Part shown: positions 8,031 to 15,369 of the stretch, piece by piece
Layout of the letters: each line of letters begins with the position of its first letter
Position numbering within the stretch: position 1 is the stretch's first letter
Source: Cellvibrionales bacterium UBA2618
GTDB lineage: Bacteria > Pseudomonadota > Gammaproteobacteria > Pseudomonadales > Porticoccaceae
Direction of reading: 5' to 3'
NCBI GenBank assembly: GCA_002339165.1
Contig: DDJS01000075.1
Coordinates: 7,905 to 27,241, forward strand
Length of the DNA stretch: 19,337 nt
The notes under the pieces: model-generated
Databases searched by the model: none
Seen by the model: the letters and a program-made list of their open reading frames with translations, nothing else
What the model was told of the DNA's origin: nothing
Position numbers and translations under genes: made by a program

Positions 8031-9890
8031 ATGAACGACGACTCAACCTTCATCGACCTCACTCGACAACATCAAATTTTTGTCACCCGAGTGATCATTG
8101 CCTGTATCGTCGCAATCGCTATGGGTATCGTTATTGTCGCGCGCTATTTTGACTTGCAGATCACGCGGCACCAAGACTTTGTTACCCAGGCGGACAACAA
8201 CCGCGTGCACATGCGTCCAGCTAGCCCTTCAAGAGGGTTGATATACGATCGAAATGGCAATTTGCTGGCCGACAACAGGCCGACGTACAACCTCACGATC
8301 GTGCGCGAGCGCAGTCAGGATATGGACCAATTACTGGTCGACCTGGACCACTTAATCGACATATCTGACAATGATATTACGCAGTTCAAAAAACGACTAA
8401 AACGCCGCAAACCCTATGAAAATACGGCTCTTAAATACAACCTCAGCGAGCGCGAACGAAGTATCTTGGCGGTCAATAGTTTTCGCCTCGCCGGCGCCGA
8501 AGTTTCCGCCCGACTGACTCGCCACTACCCCAACGGCGAACTGTTTGCTCACGTGATTGGCTACGTCGGGCGCATCAATGAAGAGGAAAGCCAAGCGATC
8601 GATACAGTCAGATACAGTGGTACCGATTCGATCGGCAAGATTGGTATCGAAAAATATTACGAGGATAGTTTACTCGGGCAGGTCGGCAATGAACACGTAG
8701 AAACCAACGCCCGCGGTCGCGTCATGCGGGTACTTAGCAAAGTCGACCCACTCGCGGGAGACAGTCTAACGCTGCATCTCGATCGACGCCTACAAGCCGC
8801 AGCTCACGCCGCGCTCAAAGATCATCGCGCGGCTCTGGTGGCGATCGAGGTAAAGTCTGGCGGTATTCTGGCGATGGTCAGCACGCCCAGTTACGACCCC
8901 AATCTGTTTGTGTCTGGTATCAGCCAGGTAAACTACTCGGCATTGGTGCAATCGAGGGATCGACCACTGTTCAACCGAGCCATTCGGGGCCAGTACCCGC
9001 CGGGCTCAACCATCAAACCCATATTTGGTCTGATTGGTCTTCAGAACGAGGATATCAGCGCGGAGCACACGATTGACGACCCCGGCTACTTTTATCTGGA
9101 CGGTGTTGAACGTCCATGGCGCGACCACAACTCAAAACGCGGTGGACACGGTAAGGGCGTAGACCTCGCCGAGGCGATTATAGAATCCTGCGATGTGTAT
9201 TTTTACACCATGAGCGTCGACACCGGGATCGACGTGCTGGCAGATTATAGCAAACAGTTTGGACTCGGCCGCATCACTGGACTGGATTTCCCCGGAGAGC
9301 AGTCCGGTATCATGCCGTCGAAAGAATGGAAAAGGCAGGCGCGTGGCGAGCCATGGTTTAACGGCGACACCATCAATGCCAGTATCGGTCAAGGTTTTAT
9401 GCTCGCCACGCCGCTCCAATTGGCGGTGATGTCGGCACGGTTGGCATCCCGCGGAAAGGTTTTAGAACCGCGCCTGGTCAAAGCGCGCAACGGCGTGGAA
9501 AAACCGGCCGCAGAGCAGTCCGCAGTGATCGACATTGACTCCGAACACTGGGACTATATGCACCGAGCGATGCGCGACGTGGTGCACTCGCCGCGCGGCA
9601 CAGCCAACCGCATCCGCAAGGATATCGGCTACAATATGGCTGGCAAGACCGGTACCGCGCAGGTAATCAGTATCAGCGCCGATGACGAATATGATCGTGA
9701 CAAAATTAATCAAAGGCAATGGGATCACGCGCTATTTATCGCCTTTGCGCCGGTTGAAGATCCGCAGATCGCAATTGGTCTAATCGTCGAAAATGGCGAA
9801 CATGGCAGCTCGACAGCAGCACCGGTGGCGCGATTAGTGATCGATGAATATATGAAAAACCAACCCGACCAGCAGTTGGGACAGCGGTAG
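8031..9890 (+). CDS. mrdA: penicillin-binding protein 2, elongasome transpeptidase
   Basis: Class B PBP that crosslinks peptidoglycan along the cell side wall with RodA. It has 619 residues. One N-terminal membrane helix (about 18-38) anchors it in the inner membrane. The pedestal region with SRGLIYDRNGNLLADN starts at 67. The transpeptidase motifs are all present: STIK with nucleophile S326, SCD (386-388), and KTG (539-541) in AGKTGTAQV. The catalytic serine falls close to its position in E. coli PBP2 (S330). The ATG is 18 bases after rlmH, and rodA begins six bases after the stop, so the enzyme pair is almost certainly made from one message. Confidence 0.97.
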   Translation: MNDDSTFIDLTRQHQIFVTRVIIACIVAIAMGIVIVARYFDLQITRHQDFVTQADNNRVHMRPASPSRGLIYDRNGNLLADNRPTYNLTIVRERSQDMDQLLVDLDHLIDISDNDITQFKKRLKRRKPYENTALKYNLSERERSILAVNSFRLAGAEVSARLTRHYPNGELFAHVIGYVGRINEEESQAIDTVRYSGTDSIGKIGIEKYYEDSLLGQVGNEHVETNARGRVMRVLSKVDPLAGDSLTLHLDRRLQAAAHAALKDHRAALVAIEVKSGGILAMVSTPSYDPNLFVSGISQVNYSALVQSRDRPLFNRAIRGQYPPGSTIKPIFGLIGLQNEDISAEHTIDDPGYFYLDGVERPWRDHNSKRGGHGKGVDLAEAIIESCDVYFYTMSVDTGIDVLADYSKQFGLGRITGLDFPGEQSGIMPSKEWKRQARGEPWFNGDTINASIGQGFMLATPLQLAVMSARLASRGKVLEPRLVKARNGVEKPAAEQSAVIDIDSEHWDYMHRAMRDVVHSPRGTANRIRKDIGYNMAGKTGTAQVISISADDEYDRDKINQRQWDHALFIAFAPVEDPQIAIGLIVENGEHGSSTAAPVARLVIDEYMKNQPDQQLGQR

Positions 9891-9896
9891 CCGACT

Positions 9897-11024
9897 ATGC
9901 ATAAAAATGATTTTGTCCGGCAATTGCAGACCCCCGGCGGTAGCATGAGGATCCGTCAAGCGCTGAATCTAGACTATATGCTAACCGGCATTCTGATGAC
10001 CCTCTGCGCAATCAGCCTGTTGGTGATCTACAGCGCTGGCGGGCAGAGCACGCTATATGTAAAGCGCCAATTGGTCTTTATTGTAGCGGGGTTCGTGGTC
10101 ATGGGACTAGTCGCGCAATTTCCACCGCGGGTATGGGAACGCTGGGCGTTTTTACTCTACATTGCCGGTATCGCTTCGCTCACCGCTGTGTTGTTCGTTG
10201 GCGTCGAAATCAATGGCGCGCAGCGCTGGCTAAATCTTGGCTTTACGCGGCTACAGCCATCCGAATTTATGAAAATTTGCGTGCCGCTTATGATAGCTTC
10301 ATACATCGCAAAAAATGCCATCCCACCGACCTTTAGGCACGTTGTGCTGGCGGTACTACTGATTTTTTTGCCGGTTTTTCTGGTCATTCAACAACCCGAT
10401 CTCGGCACCGCAATATTGATTTCCGCATCCGGTTTTTTTGTACTGTTTTTAGCTGGGTTAAAACGTAGCTACCTAATCAGCGCCTTTGTACTCGCTTTGG
10501 CGGCACTGCCGAGCCTGTGGTTTTTTGTTATGCGCGACTACCAAAAACAGCGCGTGTTAACGCTGCTAAATCCGCAACAGGATAAACTGGGTGCCGGTTG
10601 GAATATTATTCAATCGACCACCGCTATAGGATCTGGCGGTTGGTCAGGCAAGGGTTGGACTAAGGGTACGCAGTCGCAATTGAACTTTTTGCCTGAGAGC
10701 CACACCGATTTTATTATCGCCGTGCTCGCTGAGGAATTTGGACTGATTGGGGTGCTTGCCCTGTGTGGGCTGTACTTACTATTGATTGGGCGCTGCCTTT
10801 TTATCGGCCTGAATGCGACATCGATGTTTGGACGCCTGATCGCCGGCAGTATCGCCTTTACGCTGTTTATTTTTATTTTCGTCAATCTCAGTATGGTCTC
10901 GGGCATACTGCCGGTGGTCGGGGCGCCCCTGCCATTAATTAGTTACGGCGGCACTGCGCTCATGACCTTATTCGTCGGATTTGGTATTCTTATGTCAGTC
11001 GCTGGTGACTCAAAAACACGTTAG
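9897..11024 (+). CDS. rodA: rod-shape SEDS peptidoglycan glycosyltransferase RodA
   Basis: SEDS-family polymerase that joins lipid II units into glycan strands and partners PBP2 in side-wall growth. It has 375 residues, near the 370 of E. coli RodA, with about ten hydrophobic segments. Landmarks: NGAQRWLNLGFTRLQPSEFMK (106-126), QQPDLGTA (165-172), the WNIIQS segment (235-240), the essential aspartate D271 in LPESHTDFI, and the C-terminal GAPLPLISYGGT. The start used gives a short cytoplasmic lead before the first helix; an in-frame ATG at 9945 would remove 16 residues. It is also called mrdB. Confidence 0.97.
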   Translation: MHKNDFVRQLQTPGGSMRIRQALNLDYMLTGILMTLCAISLLVIYSAGGQSTLYVKRQLVFIVAGFVVMGLVAQFPPRVWERWAFLLYIAGIASLTAVLFVGVEINGAQRWLNLGFTRLQPSEFMKICVPLMIASYIAKNAIPPTFRHVVLAVLLIFLPVFLVIQQPDLGTAILISASGFFVLFLAGLKRSYLISAFVLALAALPSLWFFVMRDYQKQRVLTLLNPQQDKLGAGWNIIQSTTAIGSGGWSGKGWTKGTQSQLNFLPESHTDFIIAVLAEEFGLIGVLALCGLYLLLIGRCLFIGLNATSMFGRLIAGSIAFTLFIFIFVNLSMVSGILPVVGAPLPLISYGGTALMTLFVGFGILMSVAGDSKTR

Positions 11025-11027
11025 GAG
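11023..11027 (+). promoter_or_regulatory. ribosome binding site deciding the mltB TTG start
   Basis: AGGAG overlaps the rodA stop codon and sits six bases before TTG at 11034. It supports a TTG start, which gives a proper signal peptide beginning with Met-Lys-Lys. Confidence 0.75.
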
Positions 11028-11033
11028 CAAACA

Positions 11034-12215
11034 TTGAAAAAAACAATTCGCAATCTGTTACTGGTTGCCTGTGCCACCAGTTGCGCCGCCGGGGCAGACT
11101 ACTCTGAACACCCCGATGCGGTGAAATTTTCACAAACTATGGTCGAACGGCATCAGTTCGAAAGTGCAGATGTCGAGCGTTGGTTGCAAGACGCCGTCCG
11201 CGTCGATTCGATCATTGCAGCCATGCAGCGCCCAGCTGAAAAAGTTAAACCTTGGCACCAATACAAAAAACACTTTATTTCCGACCTGCGCATCTCCCGC
11301 GGCGTCGATTTTTGGAGTGCCAACCGCGCCAATTTGGAACGAGCAGAACGCGAATTTGGCGTCGACCCTGCGATCATAGTCAGTATTATCGGGGTGGAAA
11401 CCAATTACGGTCGCAATGTTGGCTCCTACCGCGTGATCGATGCGCTGAGCACCCTCGCCTTTGATTACTACACCGAAATCGAACAGCGCGAATCTCGGCG
11501 CCTGTTCTTCACCGCCCAACTGGAGAACTTGCTCCTCCTCGCGCGCGACCAGCAACAGGATCCCCTGACCCTCAAAGGATCCTACGCCGGCGCCATGGGC
11601 TGGGGACAGTTTATGCCAAGCAGTTACCGTGATTATGCGGTCGACTTTGACGGCGATAAATTTGCCGATATTTGGAACAATCCAATCGATGCCATCGGCA
11701 GCGTCGCCAACTACTTCGCTGAGCACGGTTGGCAACCGGGCCAGGCCGTTGCCCTGCGCGCAGTTCAGGAGACACCGCTGGATACCGGCGACAACAGCAG
11801 TTCACAGACATATCACCAAGTAGCCACCGGCGATACGCTGTTCGCCATCGCCAGCAAGTACGGCGTCACAATGGCCGAGTTACAACGCCAAAACAAGCTT
11901 CAAAACGCCAATCAGATTGCCGTTGGTCAACGCTTGGCGATCAACACGCACTTCACCGTCAATAAGCTCGGCCGTCCTAAGCTCACGCTTGATGAATTGC
12001 GCCGCCGAGGTCTGACGCCGCTCGAACCTGCCGACGACAGTCGCCGCGCACTGCCGCTGCTACTGGACGGCAGCAGCGGCGACGAATACTGGCTGGGGTT
12101 GTACAATTTTTATGTCATAAGCCGCTACAACCCGAGGGTAAAATATGCCATGGCGGTCTATCAATTAAGCGAACTGATACGGAGCCAGTACTGTGGCCCA
12201 GAAAATCCTTGCTAG
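11034..12215 (+). CDS. mltB: membrane-bound lytic murein transglycosylase B with an internal LysM domain
   Basis: Cleaves peptidoglycan glycan strands to anhydromuropeptides in the periplasm. It has 393 residues from a TTG start. The catalytic part is clear: GVETNYG with catalytic E122, DALSTLAFDY, LKGSYAGAMGWGQFMPSSY (180-198) and DAIGSVANYF. The C-terminal part resumes at about 305 with LTLDELRRRGLTP and ends with NFYVISRYNP...YAMAVYQL, as in other MltB proteins. Between them a LysM repeat (about 260-304: YHQVATGDTLFAIASKYG...QIAVGQRLAI) is inserted. The N-terminus can be read as a lipoprotein signal (LVAC, C13) or as a signal peptidase I substrate (AGA-D, 19-22). It lies in the position of the mltB-like gene of the Pseudomonas locus. 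Confidence 0.94.
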   Translation: MKKTIRNLLLVACATSCAAGADYSEHPDAVKFSQTMVERHQFESADVERWLQDAVRVDSIIAAMQRPAEKVKPWHQYKKHFISDLRISRGVDFWSANRANLERAEREFGVDPAIIVSIIGVETNYGRNVGSYRVIDALSTLAFDYYTEIEQRESRRLFFTAQLENLLLLARDQQQDPLTLKGSYAGAMGWGQFMPSSYRDYAVDFDGDKFADIWNNPIDAIGSVANYFAEHGWQPGQAVALRAVQETPLDTGDNSSSQTYHQVATGDTLFAIASKYGVTMAELQRQNKLQNANQIAVGQRLAINTHFTVNKLGRPKLTLDELRRRGLTPLEPADDSRRALPLLLDGSSGDEYWLGLYNFYVISRYNPRVKYAMAVYQLSELIRSQYCGPENPC

Positions 12216-13062
12216 AGGATACCCGCTGCTGATCGGCGCACTGCTGATCCACGGTTGTACTCAAGCGCCCCGAGTGATCGACGAGATGGACATCCAGGAC
12301 GGAGCCGGCGAACTCGTCGACACCCGCCTAATCGCCAATGCGGTGCCCAAGATGGAGCCCGTCACCCGCGCCGGCAATAGCAACCCCTACACCGTGCTGG
12401 GCGAGACCTACCACTTACTGCCAACTGCTAGAGGCTACAAGCGGGTTGGCACAGCTTCTTGGTACGGCAGTAAATTCCACGGTCGCAAAACAGCCAATGG
12501 CGAGGTCTATGATATGTATGCCATGACCGCCGCGCACCGTACCCTGCCAATACCGGCCTACGCGCGTGTCACCAACCTGGCGAATCAGCGTGTCATCGTT
12601 GTGCGCATCAACGACCGCGGCCCGTTTCATGCCTCGCGTATTATCGACCTGTCTTATGCTGCAGCACTCAAGCTCGGCTTTGCGGATCACGGCACCGCCG
12701 AGGTCGAGATCGAGGTGATCACCCCGACCAGTACCCGAGTAGAGGCGCCAATGCCGAATGTATCCCCCGTCGTCGCTGATCGACTGTCAATACCGGAGGT
12801 ACGGGCTGCCGAAGAAAGATCCATAGACCACTTGCCAAGCGGGGGTGTGTTTCTGCAAATTGGTGCCTTTGCCCAACGCACTTCAGCGGACCGGTTGCAG
12901 CGGGCCATCAGCGCAATGACGTCTCTGCCAATCGAGATCATCCAGCACCGCGAGCTGTTTAAAGTGAAAATGGGTCCGATAAAAAATAGCACTCGACTAA
13001 AGATGCTACAGAAAAAAATTCGCCACCAACAGAATATCGTACCTTTCATACTCTGGCCGTGA
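12193..13062 (+). CDS. rlpA: RlpA septal-ring lipoprotein, lytic transglycosylase on denuded glycan
   Basis: Outer-membrane lipoprotein that in P. aeruginosa cuts peptide-free glycan strands and is needed for daughter-cell separation. It has 289 residues from a GTG start with GGAG eight bases upstream. An N-terminal lipoprotein signal ends in IHGC (C22). The double-psi beta-barrel spans about 84-176 with GTASWYGSKFHGRKTANGE, YDMYAMTAAHRTLP and RINDRGPF. The acidic and histidine residues corresponding to the P. aeruginosa active site appear present (E104, D107, H115, D141). A SPOR domain (about 217-288) begins GGVFLQIGAFAQ and should bind denuded septal glycan. Its first 23 bases overlap the end of mltB, implying coupling. 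Confidence 0.95.
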   Translation: MAQKILARGYPLLIGALLIHGCTQAPRVIDEMDIQDGAGELVDTRLIANAVPKMEPVTRAGNSNPYTVLGETYHLLPTARGYKRVGTASWYGSKFHGRKTANGEVYDMYAMTAAHRTLPIPAYARVTNLANQRVIVVRINDRGPFHASRIIDLSYAAALKLGFADHGTAEVEIEVITPTSTRVEAPMPNVSPVVADRLSIPEVRAAEERSIDHLPSGGVFLQIGAFAQRTSADRLQRAISAMTSLPIEIIQHRELFKVKMGPIKNSTRLKMLQKKIRHQQNIVPFILWP

Positions 13063-13181
13063 CCGGTAGCCAAAAAAACCGCTCGCAGCCAAGCGTCGAT
13101 CGCGGCTTGGGGTATGCCAATAAAATCGGGGGTGATAAGATGGCGGATTGTTTTTTACTCGCCCGACTAACTGAGAACCGT
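13063..13181. other. rlpA-dacA intergenic gap; no clear signal
   Basis: At 119 bases this is the longest gap inside the plus-strand block. It contains a six-base inverted repeat (CCAAGC 13089-13094, GCTTGG 13105-13110) with no T-run after it, and an AT-rich TAAAAT hexamer near 13121 with no recognisable -35 box. An internal promoter for dacA is possible but not shown. Confidence 0.35.
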
Positions 13182-14357
13182 ATGGCAAAAAATTGGCTCT
13201 ATATCGCGCTTGCTTGCGCACTACCTCTGTTTCAATCGCCCGCGGCAATCGGTCTGGAAGCTCTTCCCAAAGCCCCAGACCTGGCGGCAAAATCATGGAT
13301 CTTAATCGACGCCCAAACTGGGACTGTGCTGGCTGAAAACAACGCAGATCTGCCGTTGCCGCCGGCCAGCCTAGCCAAGATGATGACCACCTACATTGTC
13401 GCGCAGCAGATTGAACAAGGTAGTCTCGGGGAGTTCGACAATGTCACCATCAGTGACAATGCGTGGGAAAAGGGTGGCGCTAAAACCGACGGCTCAACGA
13501 CCTTTTTAATCCCGCGAAGCCAAGTGCCCATCATTGATCTAATGCGCGGTGTGATCATACAGTCGGGCAACGATGCGGCCATCGCGCTGGCCGAGCATCT
13601 GAGCGGTAGCGAAGACGCCTTTAGCGTTCTAATGAATCAGCATGCCGACGCAATCGGCATGTCGAATAGCCGATTTTACAACGCCACGGGACTGCCCGCT
13701 GAGGGCATGGTATCGACGGCACGCGACCTCGCGTTGCTGGCAAAGGCGATTATTCGCGGCAGTTCGACGTATTATGCAATTTACTCAGAGAAGTACTTTC
13801 AACACAACAACATCAATCAGCCAAATAGAAATCGACTACTGTGGCGCGACAGCAGTGTTGATGGTTTGAAAACTGGGTACACAAAAGCTGCTGGGTACTG
13901 CTTAGCTGCCTCGGCAAAACGTCGTGATATGCGACTTATTTCGGTGCTAATGGGTGCTAAAAGCGTTGAGGCTAGAGCTCGGCAGTCGCAAAAACTCCTC
14001 TCCTATGGCTTTCGCCACTTCGACACCAAAAAGGTCTATTCCGCCGGCGATATCCTCAAAGAAAATGCCAAGCTTTGGTATGGACAAGAGGATTTCTTAG
14101 ATCTCACGGTTGCCGAAGATATAGTCCTGACGTTTCCGCGTCGTTCTGAAAAGCTCTTGGCTGCCAAAATTATCGTCGACGAACAGTTGGAGGCACCGAT
14201 TAGCGCAGGCCAAGAACTGGGGCGCCTGCAAGTTTCATTGGCCGATAAAATTCTCGTCGATGTCCCTCTCGTAGCGGAAAAAAATATCCCAACGGCTGGC
14301 GTATTATCACGCTTATACGACTGGGTTATCCTATTTTTTACCGGGTTAATGTCCTGA
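13182..14357 (+). CDS. dacA: D-alanyl-D-alanine carboxypeptidase (PBP5/6 type)
   Basis: Trims the terminal D-alanine from muropeptide side chains in the periplasm. It has 391 residues. A signal peptide (about 1-24) precedes the catalytic domain. Active-site motifs: SLAK (S63, K66), SGN (128-130) and KTG (230-232). The C-terminal beta domain is followed by an amphipathic tail SRLYDWVILFFTG that anchors the enzyme to the inner membrane. The frame is open back to 13059, but the ATG at 13182 places the signal peptide at the N-terminus and is preferred; the upstream part has no family similarity. It stands 119 bases after rlpA, so it might have its own promoter. It could equally be named dacC by analogy with the Pseudomonas gene. 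Confidence 0.95.
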   Translation: MAKNWLYIALACALPLFQSPAAIGLEALPKAPDLAAKSWILIDAQTGTVLAENNADLPLPPASLAKMMTTYIVAQQIEQGSLGEFDNVTISDNAWEKGGAKTDGSTTFLIPRSQVPIIDLMRGVIIQSGNDAAIALAEHLSGSEDAFSVLMNQHADAIGMSNSRFYNATGLPAEGMVSTARDLALLAKAIIRGSSTYYAIYSEKYFQHNNINQPNRNRLLWRDSSVDGLKTGYTKAAGYCLAASAKRRDMRLISVLMGAKSVEARARQSQKLLSYGFRHFDTKKVYSAGDILKENAKLWYGQEDFLDLTVAEDIVLTFPRRSEKLLAAKIIVDEQLEAPISAGQELGRLQVSLADKILVDVPLVAEKNIPTAGVLSRLYDWVILFFTGLMS

Positions 14358-14368
14358 ATACTGCCTAT

Positions 14369-14388
14369 GCAATCGCCGGCAATCGCCG
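14369..14388 (+). repeat. exact 2 x 10-bp tandem repeat between dacA and ybeD
   Basis: The decamer GCAATCGCCG occurs twice in immediate succession (14369-14378 and 14379-14388) in the 61-base gap between dacA and ybeD, about 30 bases before the ybeD start. It lies outside any coding region and looks like a recent slippage duplication. Confidence 0.8.
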
Positions 14389-14418
14389 CTGCGAAAAGTC
14401 CAGCGACGAGGACAGCCA

Positions 14419-14685
14419 ATGAACCCAGATCCGCCAAAAATTGAATTTCCCTGCGCTTATCCAATCAAAATTATGGGCGAGGGACACGACGAGTTGCAAG
14501 CTCAGGTGCTGGACGTCATCCTGCGCCACTGCACTGACTTCGATCGACAAAAAATATCGACACGCGACAGTAGTCGCGGTCGTTGGCGATCTATCACAGT
14601 CATGATCAACGCCACGGGTCAGGCCCAAATCGAAGCGATTTTTAACGACTTGAAAACCTGCTCACGCGTGCGAATGGTACTCTAG
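14419..14685 (+). CDS. ybeD: YbeD-like DUF493 family protein
   Basis: Small cytoplasmic protein of 88 residues, against 87 for E. coli YbeD. It has the family pattern: IEFPCAYPIKIMGEG at the N-terminus, a central helix, SSRGRWRSITVMINATGQAQIEAIF, then a C-terminal VRMVL. The fold is a small ferredoxin-like alpha/beta domain similar to regulatory ACT-type domains. The biochemical role is not known; its constant place just ahead of lipB suggests a link to lipoate metabolism, which is inference. GAGGA lies six bases before the ATG. Its stop codon shares one base with the lipB start codon. Confidence 0.94.
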   Translation: MNPDPPKIEFPCAYPIKIMGEGHDELQAQVLDVILRHCTDFDRQKISTRDSSRGRWRSITVMINATGQAQIEAIFNDLKTCSRVRMVL

Positions 14686-15326
14686 TGGCGCCCATTCAGC
14701 GCGATCTGATAGTGCGCCATCTGGGTCTTTGCCCCTACGCCGAAACCGTTAGCTCGATGCAGCGGTTCACGGCGAGTCGCACCGCCGCGACCCCAGATGA
14801 AATCTGGATGCTCGAACACCACCCAGTATTTACCCAGGGCCGTGCGGCAAATCCTGACCACGTGCTCGCCCCCGGTGGCATTCCCGTGGTCAACAGTGAC
14901 CGCGGCGGCAATGTGACTTACCATGCTCCGGGGCAGATCACCGCCTATCTATTGATCGACCTCAAGCGCCGTAAAATTGGCGTTCGCGCACTGGTCGAAA
15001 AGATGGAAAATGCCCTCATCCGCACGCTCGATCACTGGCAGGTGTCGGGGCAAACGCAGATCGGCGCACCCGGTGTCTACGTTGACGGTGCCAAGATCGC
15101 TTCGCTCGGACTGCGGATTCGTCGAGGCTGCTGTTACCATGGACTGAGCCTTAATGTCGACATGGACCTGTCCGCCTGGCTACGTATCAACCCGTGCGGA
15201 CTAGACGTTGCCATGACTCAACTAAGCGACTTGGTCGAGATCGAATTCAACCAAACGCAGGTCGTCGAAGTATTACTTGAATACCTTTGCGCGGGGCTCG
15301 GTTATACTGAGTGCACGGGCACATAG
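14685..15326 (+). CDS. lipB: octanoyl-[acyl carrier protein]:protein octanoyltransferase
   Basis: Moves octanoate from acyl carrier protein to the lipoyl domains of 2-oxoacid dehydrogenases and GcvH, the first committed step of endogenous lipoate synthesis. It has 213 residues from a GTG start. The substrate-tunnel motif RGGNVTYHAPGQ is at 73-84. The catalytic pair is present: K137 in GAKIASLGLRI and C171 in INPCG. The GTG overlaps the ybeD TAG by one base, so translation is probably coupled; there is no strong ribosome binding site of its own. It is followed 43 bases later by lipA, whose product acts next. Confidence 0.97.
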   Translation: MAPIQRDLIVRHLGLCPYAETVSSMQRFTASRTAATPDEIWMLEHHPVFTQGRAANPDHVLAPGGIPVVNSDRGGNVTYHAPGQITAYLLIDLKRRKIGVRALVEKMENALIRTLDHWQVSGQTQIGAPGVYVDGAKIASLGLRIRRGCCYHGLSLNVDMDLSAWLRINPCGLDVAMTQLSDLVEIEFNQTQVVEVLLEYLCAGLGYTECTGT

Positions 15327-15369
15327 GTACAACAATCTGTAGCTACGTAAGGATACCAACGGAACTTTT

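Noticed and set aside
8601..8620. Imperfect tandem GATACAGTCA / GATACAGTGG in mrdA
   Set aside because: Short, imperfect and inside a conserved coding region (DTVRYSG), so probably coincidence.
11130..11735. Open frame of about 200 codons on the minus strand inside mltB
   Set aside because: It is antisense to a clear catalytic domain, has no ribosome binding site or recognisable motif, and its composition follows from the codon use of mltB.
13089..13110. Inverted repeat in the rlpA-dacA gap as a terminator
   Set aside because: Only six pairs with a ten-base loop and no following T-run; more likely chance.
13059..13181. A longer dacA with a 41-residue N-terminal extension
   Set aside because: The extra part would bury the signal peptide; the ATG at 13182 starts a normal exported carboxypeptidase.
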